A stretch of DNA of 64,000 nucleotides. It comes from Olsenella profusa DSM 13989 (lineage in GTDB: Bacteria; Actinomycetota; Coriobacteriia; Coriobacteriales; Atopobiaceae). The notes under the pieces were generated by a model that made no database searches, had not been told where the DNA came from, and saw only the letters and a list, made by a program, of their open reading frames with translations. The stretch covers positions 930,001 through 994,000 of the forward strand of contig NZ_JAUSQK010000001.1 of NCBI RefSeq assembly GCF_030811115.1, in the 5' to 3' direction. A program made the position numbers and the translations under genes. Shown piece by piece: positions 42,031-50,329 of the stretch (positions are counted from its first letter, which is position 1; every line of letters begins with the position of its first letter).

Positions 42031-42578
42031 CCACGGGCGGGTTTATAAACCTGCTGGCTGGTGGGGTTGGCGCTGTCGTTAGTGGATTTTTTGGGGCTGG
42101 CATCGAAATGGGCAAGGAGATGTTGATCGAGGGGAAGTCCTTCGACCAGCTGGACGGCAAGAAGATTGCCGCAAAGGGCGTGGAGAACGCTGTCATCGGA
42201 GGGGTCGCCGGCCTCACCTGCGGGGCGTCCCTCGGTGCGAGTATTGCCGCAAACGCTGGGGTGGGGGTCTTGACCGACCTTGCTGACCAGACCTTGGTCG
42301 AGGGAACCGCGCGGTACAACCCTCCAGAGGCGGTGGTCGGGCACGCGCTGGTCTATGGCGCGTGGAACGGCCTCTCCGGGGCGACGCAGTACACGACGAT
42401 TGGCGCGCTGGCCAACCATGTCATCGCGAAGGAGGGGGTCGGGCTTGGCCTGGCGAAGCAGCTCGGGCTGTTCTCCCTGTACCAGCTGAACTCGCAGCCG
42501 CTGATCGGCGGTATGATGATGCTCTGGGAAAGGGTCACGGGCTACAGGACGAGCGCCTGCGCCGGGGAGGAGGTCTGA
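41739..42578 (+). CDS. Orphan RHS C-terminal piece with toxin tail
   Basis: 279 residues from ATG 41739, which directly abuts the IS3 right end. The first 100 residues are the end of an RHS core (LGQALRVCRGGAFGAALGS, FGYVADPATGLLASPTRLYD, GRFLSPDPVGG, RYCDPTGG), nearly identical in DNA to 44619-44905 and close to 3611-3900. The tail of about 180 residues (FINLLAGGVGAVVSGFFGAG, VAGLTCGASLGASIAANAG, LSGATQYTTIGALANHVIAK) is related to the tail at 3900-4562 in its first half and ends RTSACAGEEV. No promoter or ribosome site is evident, so it is probably a silent cassette, expressible only after recombination with a full RHS gene. Immunity gene follows at 42580. Confidence 0.85.
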   Translation: MCDLLGQALRVCRGGAFGAALGSTPFGAPLASDPLVPLGAFGYVADPATGLLASPTRLYDPALGRFLSPDPVGGAPDRPHTLNRYAYAASNPTRYCDPTGGFINLLAGGVGAVVSGFFGAGIEMGKEMLIEGKSFDQLDGKKIAAKGVENAVIGGVAGLTCGASLGASIAANAGVGVLTDLADQTLVEGTARYNPPEAVVGHALVYGAWNGLSGATQYTTIGALANHVIAKEGVGLGLAKQLGLFSLYQLNSQPLIGGMMMLWERVTGYRTSACAGEEV

Positions 42579-42579
42579 C

Positions 42580-43299
42580 GTGGATCTCGGCATGCTCCTG
42601 CGCCTCGTGCCGACACTCGCCGCGGCGGCCGTGGTGTCGCTCCTCGCGCGCCGCGCCGCGCGCGAGCGCGAGGCGGCGGAGGGCCGCCCCGCAGCCCCCG
42701 GCGGCGAGCTCTCCTACGGCCTGCCGCCTGTCTTCTGGAGGGTCATGCTGATCGGCCTGGGGTTCCTCGCCTTCCCGCTGATGATCGAGCTGGGGAGCCT
42801 CGCCGCCGGGAAGCCGCCCTTCAGGCAGTGGGAGGCCGACCTCATCTTTGTCGTCGCGGCCGCCCTCTCCGTCCTCGCGAGCGCGCACTACCGCACGTGG
42901 CGCCTCACGGCCGACGCGGGGGGCCTGCGTCTCAGGCGCCTCGTGCTGCCCAGCCTCGACGTCCCCTGGGAGGAGCTCGACGCGCTCGTCATCTCCAACA
43001 ATGGCCAGACGCTCTACGTGATGGCGGGCGGAAGGAGGCTCGCCGGCTTCTCGATGGTGTGCGTCTCCCACGGCGACGCCCTGTCGGCGCTCTACGGGGC
43101 CGCGCGCTCCCACGGCGCGCTCGTGTCGGCGGAGCGCGACCTGCCCGAGGGGGTGCCGGGCCCCCACGGGGCGCGGCGCCAGACCCTCGACGACCGGGTG
43201 GGGGCGCTCCCCGTGTGGGAGCAGCTCCTCCTCGCGCTGGCGTTCATCGCCGCGTTCTCCCTCGCGATGTACCTGCTGCTCGTGCTGCTCATGGGGTAG
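42580..43299 (+). CDS. Membrane PH-like immunity candidate, paralogue of 4564
   Basis: 239 residues; GTG 42580 lies one base after the RHS tail stop, preceded by GGGGAGGAGG. Same layout as 4564: first anchor (LLRLVPTLAAAAVVSLLARR), two spans near 50-75 and 88-103, the shared YRTWRLTADAGGLRLRRLVL and SLDVPWEELD block, and a last anchor ending YLLLVLLMG. The middle of the soluble part (ALVISNNGQTLYVMAGG) differs from 4564, which is where specificity for its tail may lie. Confidence 0.82.
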   Translation: MDLGMLLRLVPTLAAAAVVSLLARRAAREREAAEGRPAAPGGELSYGLPPVFWRVMLIGLGFLAFPLMIELGSLAAGKPPFRQWEADLIFVVAAALSVLASAHYRTWRLTADAGGLRLRRLVLPSLDVPWEELDALVISNNGQTLYVMAGGRRLAGFSMVCVSHGDALSALYGAARSHGALVSAERDLPEGVPGPHGARRQTLDDRVGALPVWEQLLLALAFIAAFSLAMYLLLVLLMG

Positions 43300-43653
43300 G
43301 GCGCCGTCAACGGCGGGGCCGCCGGCCTCACGGGGGGCTTGGGCCCAGCTACCATGGGGGCAAGTTTCGCTGCTGGTGCGGTTGGGTATGGGTTTGGAGA
43401 ATGGGGGAGGCCACTGCCGACGGGCGCGCCGTCGACCCTGGGGGGCTCCTCGTGGACTCGGCCGAGCAGGGCGTGGCGAGCTCCGTGGCGTACGCCCCCG
43501 GGGGGCTCCATGCGGGAGCGGGCCTCGGAGGTCGCCGGGCCGACGTTCGGCGCCGGGGGGCTGGCGCGGGACGTACCATACGGCATGTCCCAGCTCTGCG
43601 ACGGCGTCGTGAGGGGGGAGGCGGCCGTCCCGGCGCGCCGCCGGTGGCGCTAG
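43300..43653 (+). pseudogene. Scrap of an RHS tail
   Basis: After the immunity stop, GAVNGGAAGLTGGLGPATMG, then ASFAAGAVGYGFGEW matches the Gly/Ala helical stretch of RHS tails (GAVCGALAGATNGLSLAPLL at 45050, AACGGVAGLTCGAGPLLAMG at 50555). The following 240 bases keep bits of a similar kind (VAGPTFGAGGLARDVPYGMS) with no usable start. Nothing else is visible in this 350-base gap apart from the promoter-like module at its end. Confidence 0.6.
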
Positions 43654-43665
43654 ACTGGTGACGGG
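43639..43665 (+). promoter_or_regulatory. Recurrent promoter-like module, site 3
   Basis: CGCCGGTGGCGCTAGACTGG with TAGACT at 43651-43656, 39 bases before the ATG at 43695. Confidence 0.6.
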
Positions 43666-43694
43666 CGATGGCGCTGGCGCGGGGGAGGGGCGAC

Positions 43695-44441
43695 ATGGGG
43701 GAGTTCATGAGGAGGCACCGGCGCGACGCGCTGGTCGCCCTGCTCGTTCTCGCCGTGGCGCTCGGGGCCGGGGCCGCGCTCGACCGGGCCGGCACGGCCG
43801 GGGGCGGCGACGGCGGGCAGGCCCAGGTGCAGGCCCAGCCCGCCGATGAGGGCACCACCGGCGGCGACCCCGGCCGGGACGCCGCGCCCGGCGCGGGGGG
43901 CGAGGAGGCCGCCATCGTCCCGGAGTCGGAGCGCGTCGCACCGGAGGGCACGAGGCGCCTGAGGCTCCCGGGGATGATGACGGGCGGCAGCGTCCCCGAT
44001 GCCCAGAGGTACGCCCGCGACCTCCTCGACGCCTCGCCGAGGGCCTGCGAGGCGGCCTACGCCAACGAGGACGGCACGGTGGACGTCTGGCAGACTCGGG
44101 AGCAGTCGGAGGAGAACGTCCGCAGGGTCTCCGAGGAGCTGGGCTCGACCGAGGAGGAGCTCGCCGGGAAGGGCATCGGCCTGGAGGTGTCGGGCGACCG
44201 CCGCTCAATCACCCTCACGGTCGGCGCCGGCGCGAGCAGGGAGGACCTCGCCTACGGGATCTCCCGCGCGGTTCCCGGGGTGGCGTACCTGCAGGTGGAG
44301 GAGACCGGCGGCGAGGGCTTCGCGCTCTCCGTGGACGTGGCGGACGGGACCACGGGCGAGGTGATGGGGCACTTCGACCAGGACACGTACCAGGGCTGGA
44401 GCATGGGGCCCGCCTGGGTCGGGGGAGGCGGGGCGTCGTGA
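43695..44441 (+). CDS. Signal-anchored exported protein, family 1 of 3
   Basis: 248 residues from ATG 43695 (GGGGGAGGGG 5 bases upstream, promoter-like module before it). MGEFMRRHRRDALVALLVLA followed by VALGAGAALDRAG is a signal anchor. An acidic, Gly/Pro-rich linker follows (QAQVQAQPADEGTTGG), with G6 at 43895-43900. The conserved domain begins IVPESERVAPEGTRRLRLPG and has an Asp/Glu-rich pattern with CEAAYANEDGTVDVWQTREQ and a beta-rich end (EETGGEGFALSVDVADG). Paralogues at 55747 and 63038. Each is followed by a GTGAGC start overlapping its stop. The family is not recognised; an extracellular accessory of the toxin system is one guess. Confidence 0.78.
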   Translation: MGEFMRRHRRDALVALLVLAVALGAGAALDRAGTAGGGDGGQAQVQAQPADEGTTGGDPGRDAAPGAGGEEAAIVPESERVAPEGTRRLRLPGMMTGGSVPDAQRYARDLLDASPRACEAAYANEDGTVDVWQTREQSEENVRRVSEELGSTEEELAGKGIGLEVSGDRRSITLTVGAGASREDLAYGISRAVPGVAYLQVEETGGEGFALSVDVADGTTGEVMGHFDQDTYQGWSMGPAWVGGGGAS

Positions 44442-45473
44442 GCCGGCTGGCCGGCCCGCGCGGCGTGGGGGGCCTCTCGGAGGACCTGCACGACCCGTCG
44501 GCGCCCATCCACTCGCTCGTGCGCAGGCGCACGGCGGCGGGGGGAGCGCGTCTACCTGCAGACGCCGGCGGGCTGCGTCGGCGCCGTCGACCCGGCGACG
44601 GGGGAGCTCGAGCCCGTCATGTGCGACCAGCTGGGCCAGGCGCTGCGCGTCTGCCGCGGCGGGGAGTTCGGCGCCGCGCTGGGATCGACGCCCTTCGGCG
44701 CGCCGCTGGCGTCCGACCCGCTCGTGCCCCTCGGCGCGTTCGGCTACGTGGCCGACCCGGCCACGGGCCTGCTCGCCTCGCCGACGAGGCTCTACGACCC
44801 CGCTCTCGGGCGCTTCCTCTCCCCGGACCCCGTGGGGGGCGCGCCCGACAGGCCCCACACCCTCAACCGCTACGCCTACGCCGCCTCCAACCCCACGCGC
44901 TACTTTGACCCGACGGGAGGGGAGGTGGTACTTGCCGCTATTGGTGCTATTGCTGCAGGGGCGGCGTTTGCCGCCGCCGAGGCGGCCAACGAGGCTATCA
45001 GCGGCCAGCCGCTAGATCCTGCAACGATAGGTGTTGCTGCTGGCAAGGGCGCCGTGTGTGGCGCTTTGGCGGGAGCCACCAACGGGCTTTCCCTTGCACC
45101 ACTCCTACTCGCAAACTTTGGAGTCGGTGCTGGTGCCTCTGCCTTGGGCACAGTCGTAGACGATGGAATTCATGGTCGTAGCACGGACTATGGTGCGCTT
45201 GGTCTCAACGCCCTTAAAGATGGCGCGCTGAACGCGGTAACCATGACTGTGGGTGGCCTGGCCTGGCAGTCTGCCACGAAGGTGGCCGGGGCGGAGGCTG
45301 GCAAGGACCTGCTCGGGAGGAACGTCGCGTTCGCCGCGCAGCAGTTCCACGAGAACCTCGTGAAGGGCGTCGTGACGGACCCGAGGGCCCTCGCGAAGAT
45401 GTACGAGAGCGTCTCCGAGGCGCTCGCCGGCTTCATGGGGGGCGGCTGCGCCCCCGAGGGGGAGGGGGAGTGA
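44438..45473 (+). pseudogene. RHS C-terminal piece, head frameshifted, tail intact
   Basis: GTG 44438 overlaps the previous stop and starts as the small downstream partner does (MSRLAG), then fuses into RHS text: GPRGVGGLSEDLHDPSAPIH, SLVRRRTAAGG. At a G6 tract (44539-44544; G5 in the RHS gene at 3530) the frame is lost; reading resumes as YLQTPAGCVGAVDP and, from ATG 44619, as an open 284-residue ORF to 45473. The core end is followed by an AT-richer tail (VVLAAIGAIAAGAAFAAAEA, LNALKDGALNAVTMTVGGLA, AAQQFHENLVKGVV, ALAKMYESVSEALAGF) ending GCAPEGEGE. The end of this tail is copied at 47650-47812 and echoed at 48690-48813. Immunity gene at 45476. Confidence 0.82.
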
Positions 45474-45475
45474 CG

Positions 45476-46180
45476 ATGGCGTGGGCAGTCGGCGCGTTCC
45501 TGGCGGTCTCGGCCGTGGGCCTCGTCTGGCGCCTCGCGTCCCGCCGCGACCGGGGCGCCGCCGTCGTCGCGCCGGGCGCCCTGGAGTGGCGCATGTCGCG
45601 GGTGTGGCCGGCCTTCGTGGCCGCCTGCGGTGTGGCGTTCCTCGTGCCCGCGGCCTGGGTCCTTAGCCGCGCTCGTCCCGAGGAGGCCTGGGTGCTCTGG
45701 GGGTTCCTCGCCTTCGCCGCGTTCGCCTTCCTCGTGGCCGCCCACATCGCCTCCTGGCGCGTCCTCGTGGACGGCGAGGGCGTCCACGCGAGGAGGTGGC
45801 TCTTCGGCCCGCGCGACGTCGCCTGGGGCGACGTCGACGCCCTGAGCGTCGTCATGGCGCAGCGTATGATGGCGGGCAGCGTGGACTCGGTCGCCGTCAT
45901 GTCCGGCGGCAGGAAGGCCATGAGGATAAGCGGGCTCGTCCTCGGCGGCCCGGCCTCCCAGGGGCGCTTCCTCGACGAGGCCCGCCGCCGCGGCATCCCC
46001 GTGGCGCACCCCTCCGAGCTGCCCGCGGGCCTCACCCCCTGGGGGCCGCTGCACCGGCGCTACGCCGCGCTGCCCGGGTGGAAGCAGAACGTGGTCGCCA
46101 TCGCCATCACCGCCGCCTCGCTCGGCGCGTTCTTCCTCCTGCTGTACGTCATAGGCACCGCCGTCGGGCAGATAAGGTAG
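45476..46180 (+). CDS. Membrane PH-like immunity candidate
   Basis: 234 residues from ATG 45476 (GGAGGGGGAG just before; GTG 45470 also in frame), two bases after the tail stop. Spans near 3-17, 42-62 and 70-88; soluble block opens IASWRVLVDGEGVHARRWLF and GPRDVAWGDVDALSVVMAQR, then VAVMSGGRKAM; last span at 205-228 (VVAIAITAASLGAFFLLLYV), end GQIR. It forms a subfamily with 47815 and 52409 (same RRWLFGPRDVAW text), linked to tails ending in CAPEG/CVPEG. Confidence 0.82.
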   Translation: MAWAVGAFLAVSAVGLVWRLASRRDRGAAVVAPGALEWRMSRVWPAFVAACGVAFLVPAAWVLSRARPEEAWVLWGFLAFAAFAFLVAAHIASWRVLVDGEGVHARRWLFGPRDVAWGDVDALSVVMAQRMMAGSVDSVAVMSGGRKAMRISGLVLGGPASQGRFLDEARRRGIPVAHPSELPAGLTPWGPLHRRYAALPGWKQNVVAIAITAASLGAFFLLLYVIGTAVGQIR

Positions 46181-46340
46181 GGGAGGGGGGCTGACGTGGA
46201 TCTCGGCATGCTGCCGCGCCTCGTGCCGACGCTCACCGCGGCAGCAGGCGCTCGTGGTCGTACCCGCCACGCTCCTGGGGACGGCGGCCATCTTCGGCCT
46301 TATGATGCTGGTGTGCTACCTGGCCGTGGGGCACCTGTAG
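45737..46340 (+). repeat. 604-bp duplication, partner at 48076-48679
   Basis: The second half of the immunity gene and the hybrid scrap behind it are repeated at 48076-48679 (constant offset 2339) with only a few differences. Its first 260 bases also occur at 52667-52926. Confidence 0.9.
46196..46339 (+). pseudogene. Hybrid scrap: head of one immunity gene joined to tail of another
   Basis: GTG 46196 starts MDLGMLPRLVPTLTAAA, the first 17 residues of the 42580 type. The next bases, in another frame, read ALVVVPATLLGTAAIFGLMM then LVCYLAVGHL, the last span of the 48816 type. So about 200 internal residues were removed at a GCGGCAGCAGG junction. An identical scrap is at 48535. Confidence 0.72.
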
Positions 46341-46458
46341 ATGCGGTGGCGAGGACCCTGCCTGTCCCTGCGGCCGGTGGTCCTGTCGGTGGGGTTCTCG
46401 GCCTTGCGAAATAAGCGCGGGCATATATGCGAGGCGTGAGGAGATCAGGAGGGACGGG

Positions 46459-46770
46459 ATGAGGGACTTCATGAGGAGGCGCCTGTGGGACGCGCTCGTC
46501 GTCCTAGCCGCCGTCGCCGTGGCGCTCGGGGTGCGCGCCGCGCTCGCCCCGAGCGGGGCGAGCGCGACGACACGGGGGCAGTGGGGCGACCTCCTTGGCT
46601 ATGACGCCCTAGAGGAGGCCCTCTCGTTCATCTCGTCTGGGGGGATGTCATTGGCGGCGGACCAGGCTGGCATGACGTCCAAGCTTGCCAATGGGCTAGC
46701 CGTCCTCTCCGATTGGCTTGAGCGCTATTCGAGGTACGCAGTAGTGGCGTGCGCCCAAGGGGGTCGGTAG
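46459..46770 (+). CDS. Chimera: signal anchor of the 43695 family fused to an RHS tail tip
   Basis: 103 residues; GGAGGGACGGG stands before the ATG. Residues 1-33 (RDFMRRRLWDALVVLAAVAV, ALGVRAALA) are the signal anchor of the 43695/55747/63038 family. From residue 34 the text is that of the RHS tail at 4352-4562: SATTRGQWGDLLGYDALEEA, SFISSGGMSLAADQAGMTSK, ending ACAQGGR. The frame is intact across the junction and the matching immunity gene follows one base later at 46772. It may express a membrane-anchored toxin tip independent of RHS, or be a chance fusion. Confidence 0.75.
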   Translation: MRDFMRRRLWDALVVLAAVAVALGVRAALAPSGASATTRGQWGDLLGYDALEEALSFISSGGMSLAADQAGMTSKLANGLAVLSDWLERYSRYAVVACAQGGR

Positions 46771-46771
46771 C

Positions 46772-47497
46772 GTGGACTACCCGATCCTCTCGCGCGTCGT
46801 GGGGGCGCTGGTTACCGTTGCGCTAATGGTTCTGCTCTTTCGTCGCATGGGGAAGCAGTCCCAGGAGAGGCGCGCCGCTTTGCCGGTGGAGGGTGCCGTT
46901 TCCTGCGGCCTTCCTCCTGCGCTCTGGAGGTTCTTCCTCGTGGCCGCCCTCATCCTGCTTGCCCTCGTCGGCATGCTCGGCTTCGCCGCGCCCGCGCTCA
47001 CAGGTGGTGACCCCCTTGGCCAGCTGCCCGCCAAGCTCGGCTTCCTCGCGGCGGCCGCCCTCTGCGCGCTCCTTGGCGCGCACTACCGCACGTGGCGGCT
47101 CGTCGCTGACGGCGAGGGCCTGCACCTGAGGCGCCTGCTGCTGCCGAGCCTCGACGTCCCCTGGGGAAGGCTCGACTCGTTCGCGTTCTCGAACGACGGC
47201 CAGGGGGCCTACATCGTCTCTGACGGGAGAAAACGTGCCTCGTTCCCCGTGGTGTGCCTGGCGTATGGAGGTGACTCGGCTCGACTTGGCGAGGTGGTGC
47301 GCTCTCATGGGGTCCCTACGGAGCTGGAGCGCGACCTGCCGGAGGGGGTGCCGGGCCCGCACGGGCTCGAGCGTCGGCAGTCCTTCGACGACCGGATGAG
47401 GGCGCTTCCCGTGTGGGAGCAGCTCCTCCTCGCGCTGGCGTTCATCCTCGTGTTCTCTGCCGTGTTCCTTCTGCTCGTCGTGCTGCTCATGGGGTAG
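46772..47497 (+). CDS. Membrane PH-like immunity candidate, near-identical to 4564
   Basis: 241 residues from GTG 46772, one base after the chimeric tip gene. It differs from 4564-5289 by a few residues only (for example GFAAPAL for GFIGPAL, LCALLGAHYRTWRLVADGE for LSALASAHYRTWRLTADGE). It presumably protects against the same tip. The pairing tip-immunity is thus kept even when the RHS shell is gone. Confidence 0.84.
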   Translation: MDYPILSRVVGALVTVALMVLLFRRMGKQSQERRAALPVEGAVSCGLPPALWRFFLVAALILLALVGMLGFAAPALTGGDPLGQLPAKLGFLAAAALCALLGAHYRTWRLVADGEGLHLRRLLLPSLDVPWGRLDSFAFSNDGQGAYIVSDGRKRASFPVVCLAYGGDSARLGEVVRSHGVPTELERDLPEGVPGPHGLERRQSFDDRMRALPVWEQLLLALAFILVFSAVFLLLVVLLMG

Positions 47498-47605
47498 GGC
47501 GCCGTCGGCGGGGACGTCCCCGTGGCCTCCGGGGTGGGGGGCGGGCATGGAGATGGTGGGGCATAGGCTCTCAGTCCAGGGAAGGTAGGTTGGTACTGTG
47601 CTACC

Positions 47606-47812
47606 TTGGGTGGCGGTCGGGAGCCGGCGGCGGAGGCTGGCGAGGGCCCGCCCGGGAGGGACGTCGCGTTCGCCGCGCAGCAGTTCCATGAGAACCTCGT
47701 GAAGGGCGTTGTGACGGATCCGAGGGCCCTTGCAAAAATGTACGGAAACCTTTCTAGGTCGCTTGCTGGCCTCAGGAAGGGCGGCTGCGTTCCCGAGGGG
47801 CAGGGGGAGTGA
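47606..47812 (+). pseudogene. Scrap of an RHS tail tip
   Basis: About 68 codons end at 47812: after a non-homologous start, GRDVAFAAQQFHENLVKGVV, TDPRALAKMYGNLSRSLAGL, and GCVPEGQGE. This is the last third of the tail at 45300-45473 with a divergent final helix. No ribosome site. The upstream 100 bases (47498-47605) show only echoes of the gap after 5289. Immunity gene follows at 47815. Confidence 0.7.
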
Positions 47813-47814
47813 CG

Positions 47815-48519
47815 ATGCTCTGGGCTGTTGGCGTGCTTCTGGCGTTGTCTGCCGTGGGTTTCGTCTGGCGCATCGCGTCCCGCCATGACCGGGGCGCCGA
47901 GTCGCCCGACCCGGGCGTGCTGGAGTGGCGCATGTCCCGCGTGTGGCCGGCCTTTGTCGTCGCCTGCGGCCTCGTCTTCCTGGGCTTCGCGGTGTGGGCG
48001 GGCCTCGCGTCCCCCGAGTCCGACAGGTGGACGGCTTGGGGGTTCCTCGGCTTCACCGCGTTCGCCTTCCTCGCCGCCGCCCACATCGCCTCCTGGCGCG
48101 TCCTCGTGGACGGCGGGGGCGTCCACGCGAGGAGGTGGCTCTTCGGCCCCCGCGACGTCGCCTGGGGCGACGTCGACGCCCTGAGCGTCGTCATGGCGCA
48201 GCGTATGATGGCGGGCAGCGTGGACTCGGTCGCCGTCATGTCCGGCGGCAGGAAGGCCATGAGGATAAGCGGGCTCGTCCTCGGCGGCCCGGCCTCCCAG
48301 GGGCGCTTCCTCGACGAGGCCCGCCGCCGCGGCATCCCCGTGGCGCACCCCTCCGAGCTGCCCGCGGGCCTCACCCCCTGGGGGCCGCTGCACCGGCGCT
48401 ACGCCGCGCTGCCCGGGTGGAAGCAGAACGTGGTCGCCATCGCCATCACCGCCGCCTCGCTCGGCGCGTTCTTCCTCCTGCTGTACGTCATAGGCACCGC
48501 CGTCGGGCAGATAAGGTAG
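47815..48519 (+). CDS. Membrane PH-like immunity candidate
   Basis: 234 residues from ATG 47815 (GGGGCAGGGGGAG upstream), two bases after the tail scrap. The first 85 residues are a divergent relative of 45476 (LALSAVGFVWRIASRHDRGA, GLASPESDRWTAWGFLGFTA); from residue 88 on it is virtually identical to it. The split between a variable membrane half and a constant soluble half shows gene conversion within the family. Confidence 0.82.
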   Translation: MLWAVGVLLALSAVGFVWRIASRHDRGAESPDPGVLEWRMSRVWPAFVVACGLVFLGFAVWAGLASPESDRWTAWGFLGFTAFAFLAAAHIASWRVLVDGGGVHARRWLFGPRDVAWGDVDALSVVMAQRMMAGSVDSVAVMSGGRKAMRISGLVLGGPASQGRFLDEARRRGIPVAHPSELPAGLTPWGPLHRRYAALPGWKQNVVAIAITAASLGAFFLLLYVIGTAVGQIR

Positions 48520-48534
48520 GGGAGGGGGGCTGAC

Positions 48535-48813
48535 GTGGATCTCGGCATGCTGCCGCGCCTCGTGCCGACGCTCACCGCGGCAGCAGGCGCTCGTGGTCGT
48601 ACCCGCCACGCTCCTGGGGACGGCGGCCATCTTCGGCCTTATGATGCTGGTGTGCTACCTGGCCGTGGGGCACCTGTAGGGGCCCGTGGCGTCGTGAAGG
48701 GGACCGACCCCGTGCTCGACCCGGGGAGGCGGGCCGAGATGTACGGGAAGATCATGGGTGCGGTGGACCGCTTCGCGGGCCGCCAGTGCGCCCAGGAAGG
48801 ACGGGGGGAGTAG
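48535..48813 (+). pseudogene. Hybrid scrap plus RHS tail tip
   Basis: Same MDLGMLPRLVPTLTAAA head and YLAVGHL end as at 46196, then after 48679 a tip fragment in frame with the head: RGVVKGTDPVLDPGRRAEMY, GKIMGAVDRFAGRQ, ending CAQEGRGE. The tip is a variant of VKGVVTDPRALAKMY at 45360. It precedes the immunity gene at 48816 by two bases. Confidence 0.68.
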
Positions 48814-48815
48814 CC

Positions 48816-49532
48816 ATGCGTGCCTTGGTACCAGTCCTGACGGTCGCGGTCCTGGGGGTCCTGGGCCTGATGGCGGCCCGCCCGGGGAGGGGTGCCGGGT
48901 CGCCCGACCCGGACAGGCTCGAGTACCGCATGCCCCGCGTGTGGCCCGCGACGATGGCGGCGTGCGGCGTGATCATACTCGGCTTCGCGGCGCTCTGCGC
49001 CTACGAGATGCATCGGGGCAATCCGACCGCCACCTGGCCCGTCCTGGCGTTCTTCCTCGGCTTCGCGGCGTTCGCCTTCCTGGCCTGCGCCCAGTTCCTC
49101 TCCTGGCGCGTCTCCGTCGACGGGTGGGGCGTGCGCGTGAGGAGGCTCCTCTTCGGCGCGCGCGACGTCGCCTGGGCCGACGTGGACGCCGTCTCGGTGG
49201 GCGCGAACCGCTACGCGCCGCCCGGCGTCCCCGGCGCCGTGGTCCTCATGTCCGGCGGCCGGAGGGCCGCCACCCTGGACGGCATGTACCTCGGCGGCGG
49301 CAGGGCCACCGCGGGGCAGCTCCTCGACGCGGCGCGCCGCCGCGGCATCCCCGTGGCCCCGCCCTCCGAGCTGCCCGCGGGCCTCACCCCCTGGGGGCCG
49401 CTGCACCGGCGCTACGCCGCGCTGCCCAAGTGGGGGCAGAACGTGGCCGCCGTCGCCATCACCGCCGTGGGCCTCGCCCTCTTCTTCGGCCTCTTGATGC
49501 TTGTGTACTACCTGGCCATGGGGCACCTGTAG
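48816..49532 (+). CDS. Membrane PH-like immunity candidate
   Basis: 238 residues from ATG 48816 (GGACGGGGGGAG upstream). Spans near 3-17, 45-65 and 75-97; soluble block FLSWRVSVDGWGVRVRRLLF and GARDVAWADVDAVSVGANRY, VVLMSGGRRAATLDGMYLGG; last span ALFFGLLMLVYYLAMGHL. It forms a pair with 49609 and is related to 50815. It follows a tip ending CAQEGRGE. Confidence 0.82.
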   Translation: MRALVPVLTVAVLGVLGLMAARPGRGAGSPDPDRLEYRMPRVWPATMAACGVIILGFAALCAYEMHRGNPTATWPVLAFFLGFAAFAFLACAQFLSWRVSVDGWGVRVRRLLFGARDVAWADVDAVSVGANRYAPPGVPGAVVLMSGGRRAATLDGMYLGGGRATAGQLLDAARRRGIPVAPPSELPAGLTPWGPLHRRYAALPKWGQNVAAVAITAVGLALFFGLLMLVYYLAMGHL

Positions 49533-49608
49533 GGGATTGCGCGTAGTTAGGGGGGCGGCGTGGCGTTCCCTGTCGGAGTTGGCTGTCAATCAGTGGAGGT
49601 GGGTTTCC

Positions 49609-50292
49609 ATGCGTGCCCTTGTTCCCATCGTCACGGTCGCGGTCCTGGGCGCCTTGGGCCTGGCGGCGGCCCGCCCGGGGAGGGGAGCCGGGTCGCCCGA
49701 CCCGGACAGGCTCGAGTACCGCATGCCCCGCGTGTGGCCCGCGGCGATGGCGGTGGGGGGTGCCGCCTCCCTCGGCCTCGCGGCGTGGATAGCCCCCATG
49801 GACGACCCGAGCGCCCTCCCCGTCGCCGCGTTCTCCCTCGGCTTCGCGGCACTCGCCCTCCTGGCCTGCGCCCAGTTCCTCTCCTGGCGCGTCTCCGTGG
49901 ACGGCTGGGGCGTGCGCGTGAGGAGGCTGCTCCTCGGCGCGCGCGACGTCGCCTGGGCCGACGTGGACGCCGTCTCGGTGGGCGCCAACCGCTACGCGCC
50001 GCCCGGCGTCCCCGGCGCCGTGGTCCTCATGTCCGGCGGCAGGAGGGCCGCCACCATAGACGGCATGTACCTCGGCGGCGGGGCCACCGCGGGGCAGCTC
50101 CTCGACGCGGCGCGCCGCCGCGGCATACCCGTGGCGCCGCCCTCCGAGCTGCCCGCGGGCCTCACGCCCTGGGGGCCCGCCCGCCGCTGGTACGAGCGGC
50201 TGCGCCCGTGGCAGCAGGGGCTCGTGGTCCTCGAGTGCGTCGCGGCGTTCATGGCCGCGCTGTTCGCGGCCCTGCTTGCGTGCTGCTCGTAG
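49609..50292 (+). CDS. Membrane PH-like immunity candidate
   Basis: 227 residues from ATG 49609 (GTGGAGGTGGG 7 bases upstream). First 40 residues and the soluble block are nearly the same as 48816, but residues 45-75 (AMAVGGAASLGLAAWIAPMD) and the C-terminus (QQGLVVLECVAAFMAALFAA, LLACCS) differ. No tail scrap is visible directly upstream; 49533-49608 has only a short GC-rich spacer. Confidence 0.8.
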   Translation: MRALVPIVTVAVLGALGLAAARPGRGAGSPDPDRLEYRMPRVWPAAMAVGGAASLGLAAWIAPMDDPSALPVAAFSLGFAALALLACAQFLSWRVSVDGWGVRVRRLLLGARDVAWADVDAVSVGANRYAPPGVPGAVVLMSGGRRAATIDGMYLGGGATAGQLLDAARRRGIPVAPPSELPAGLTPWGPARRWYERLRPWQQGLVVLECVAAFMAALFAALLACCS

Positions 50293-50329
50293 GGTGGCGC
50301 CCGTGGCCGACCAGGCCCGCGAGATGTCA

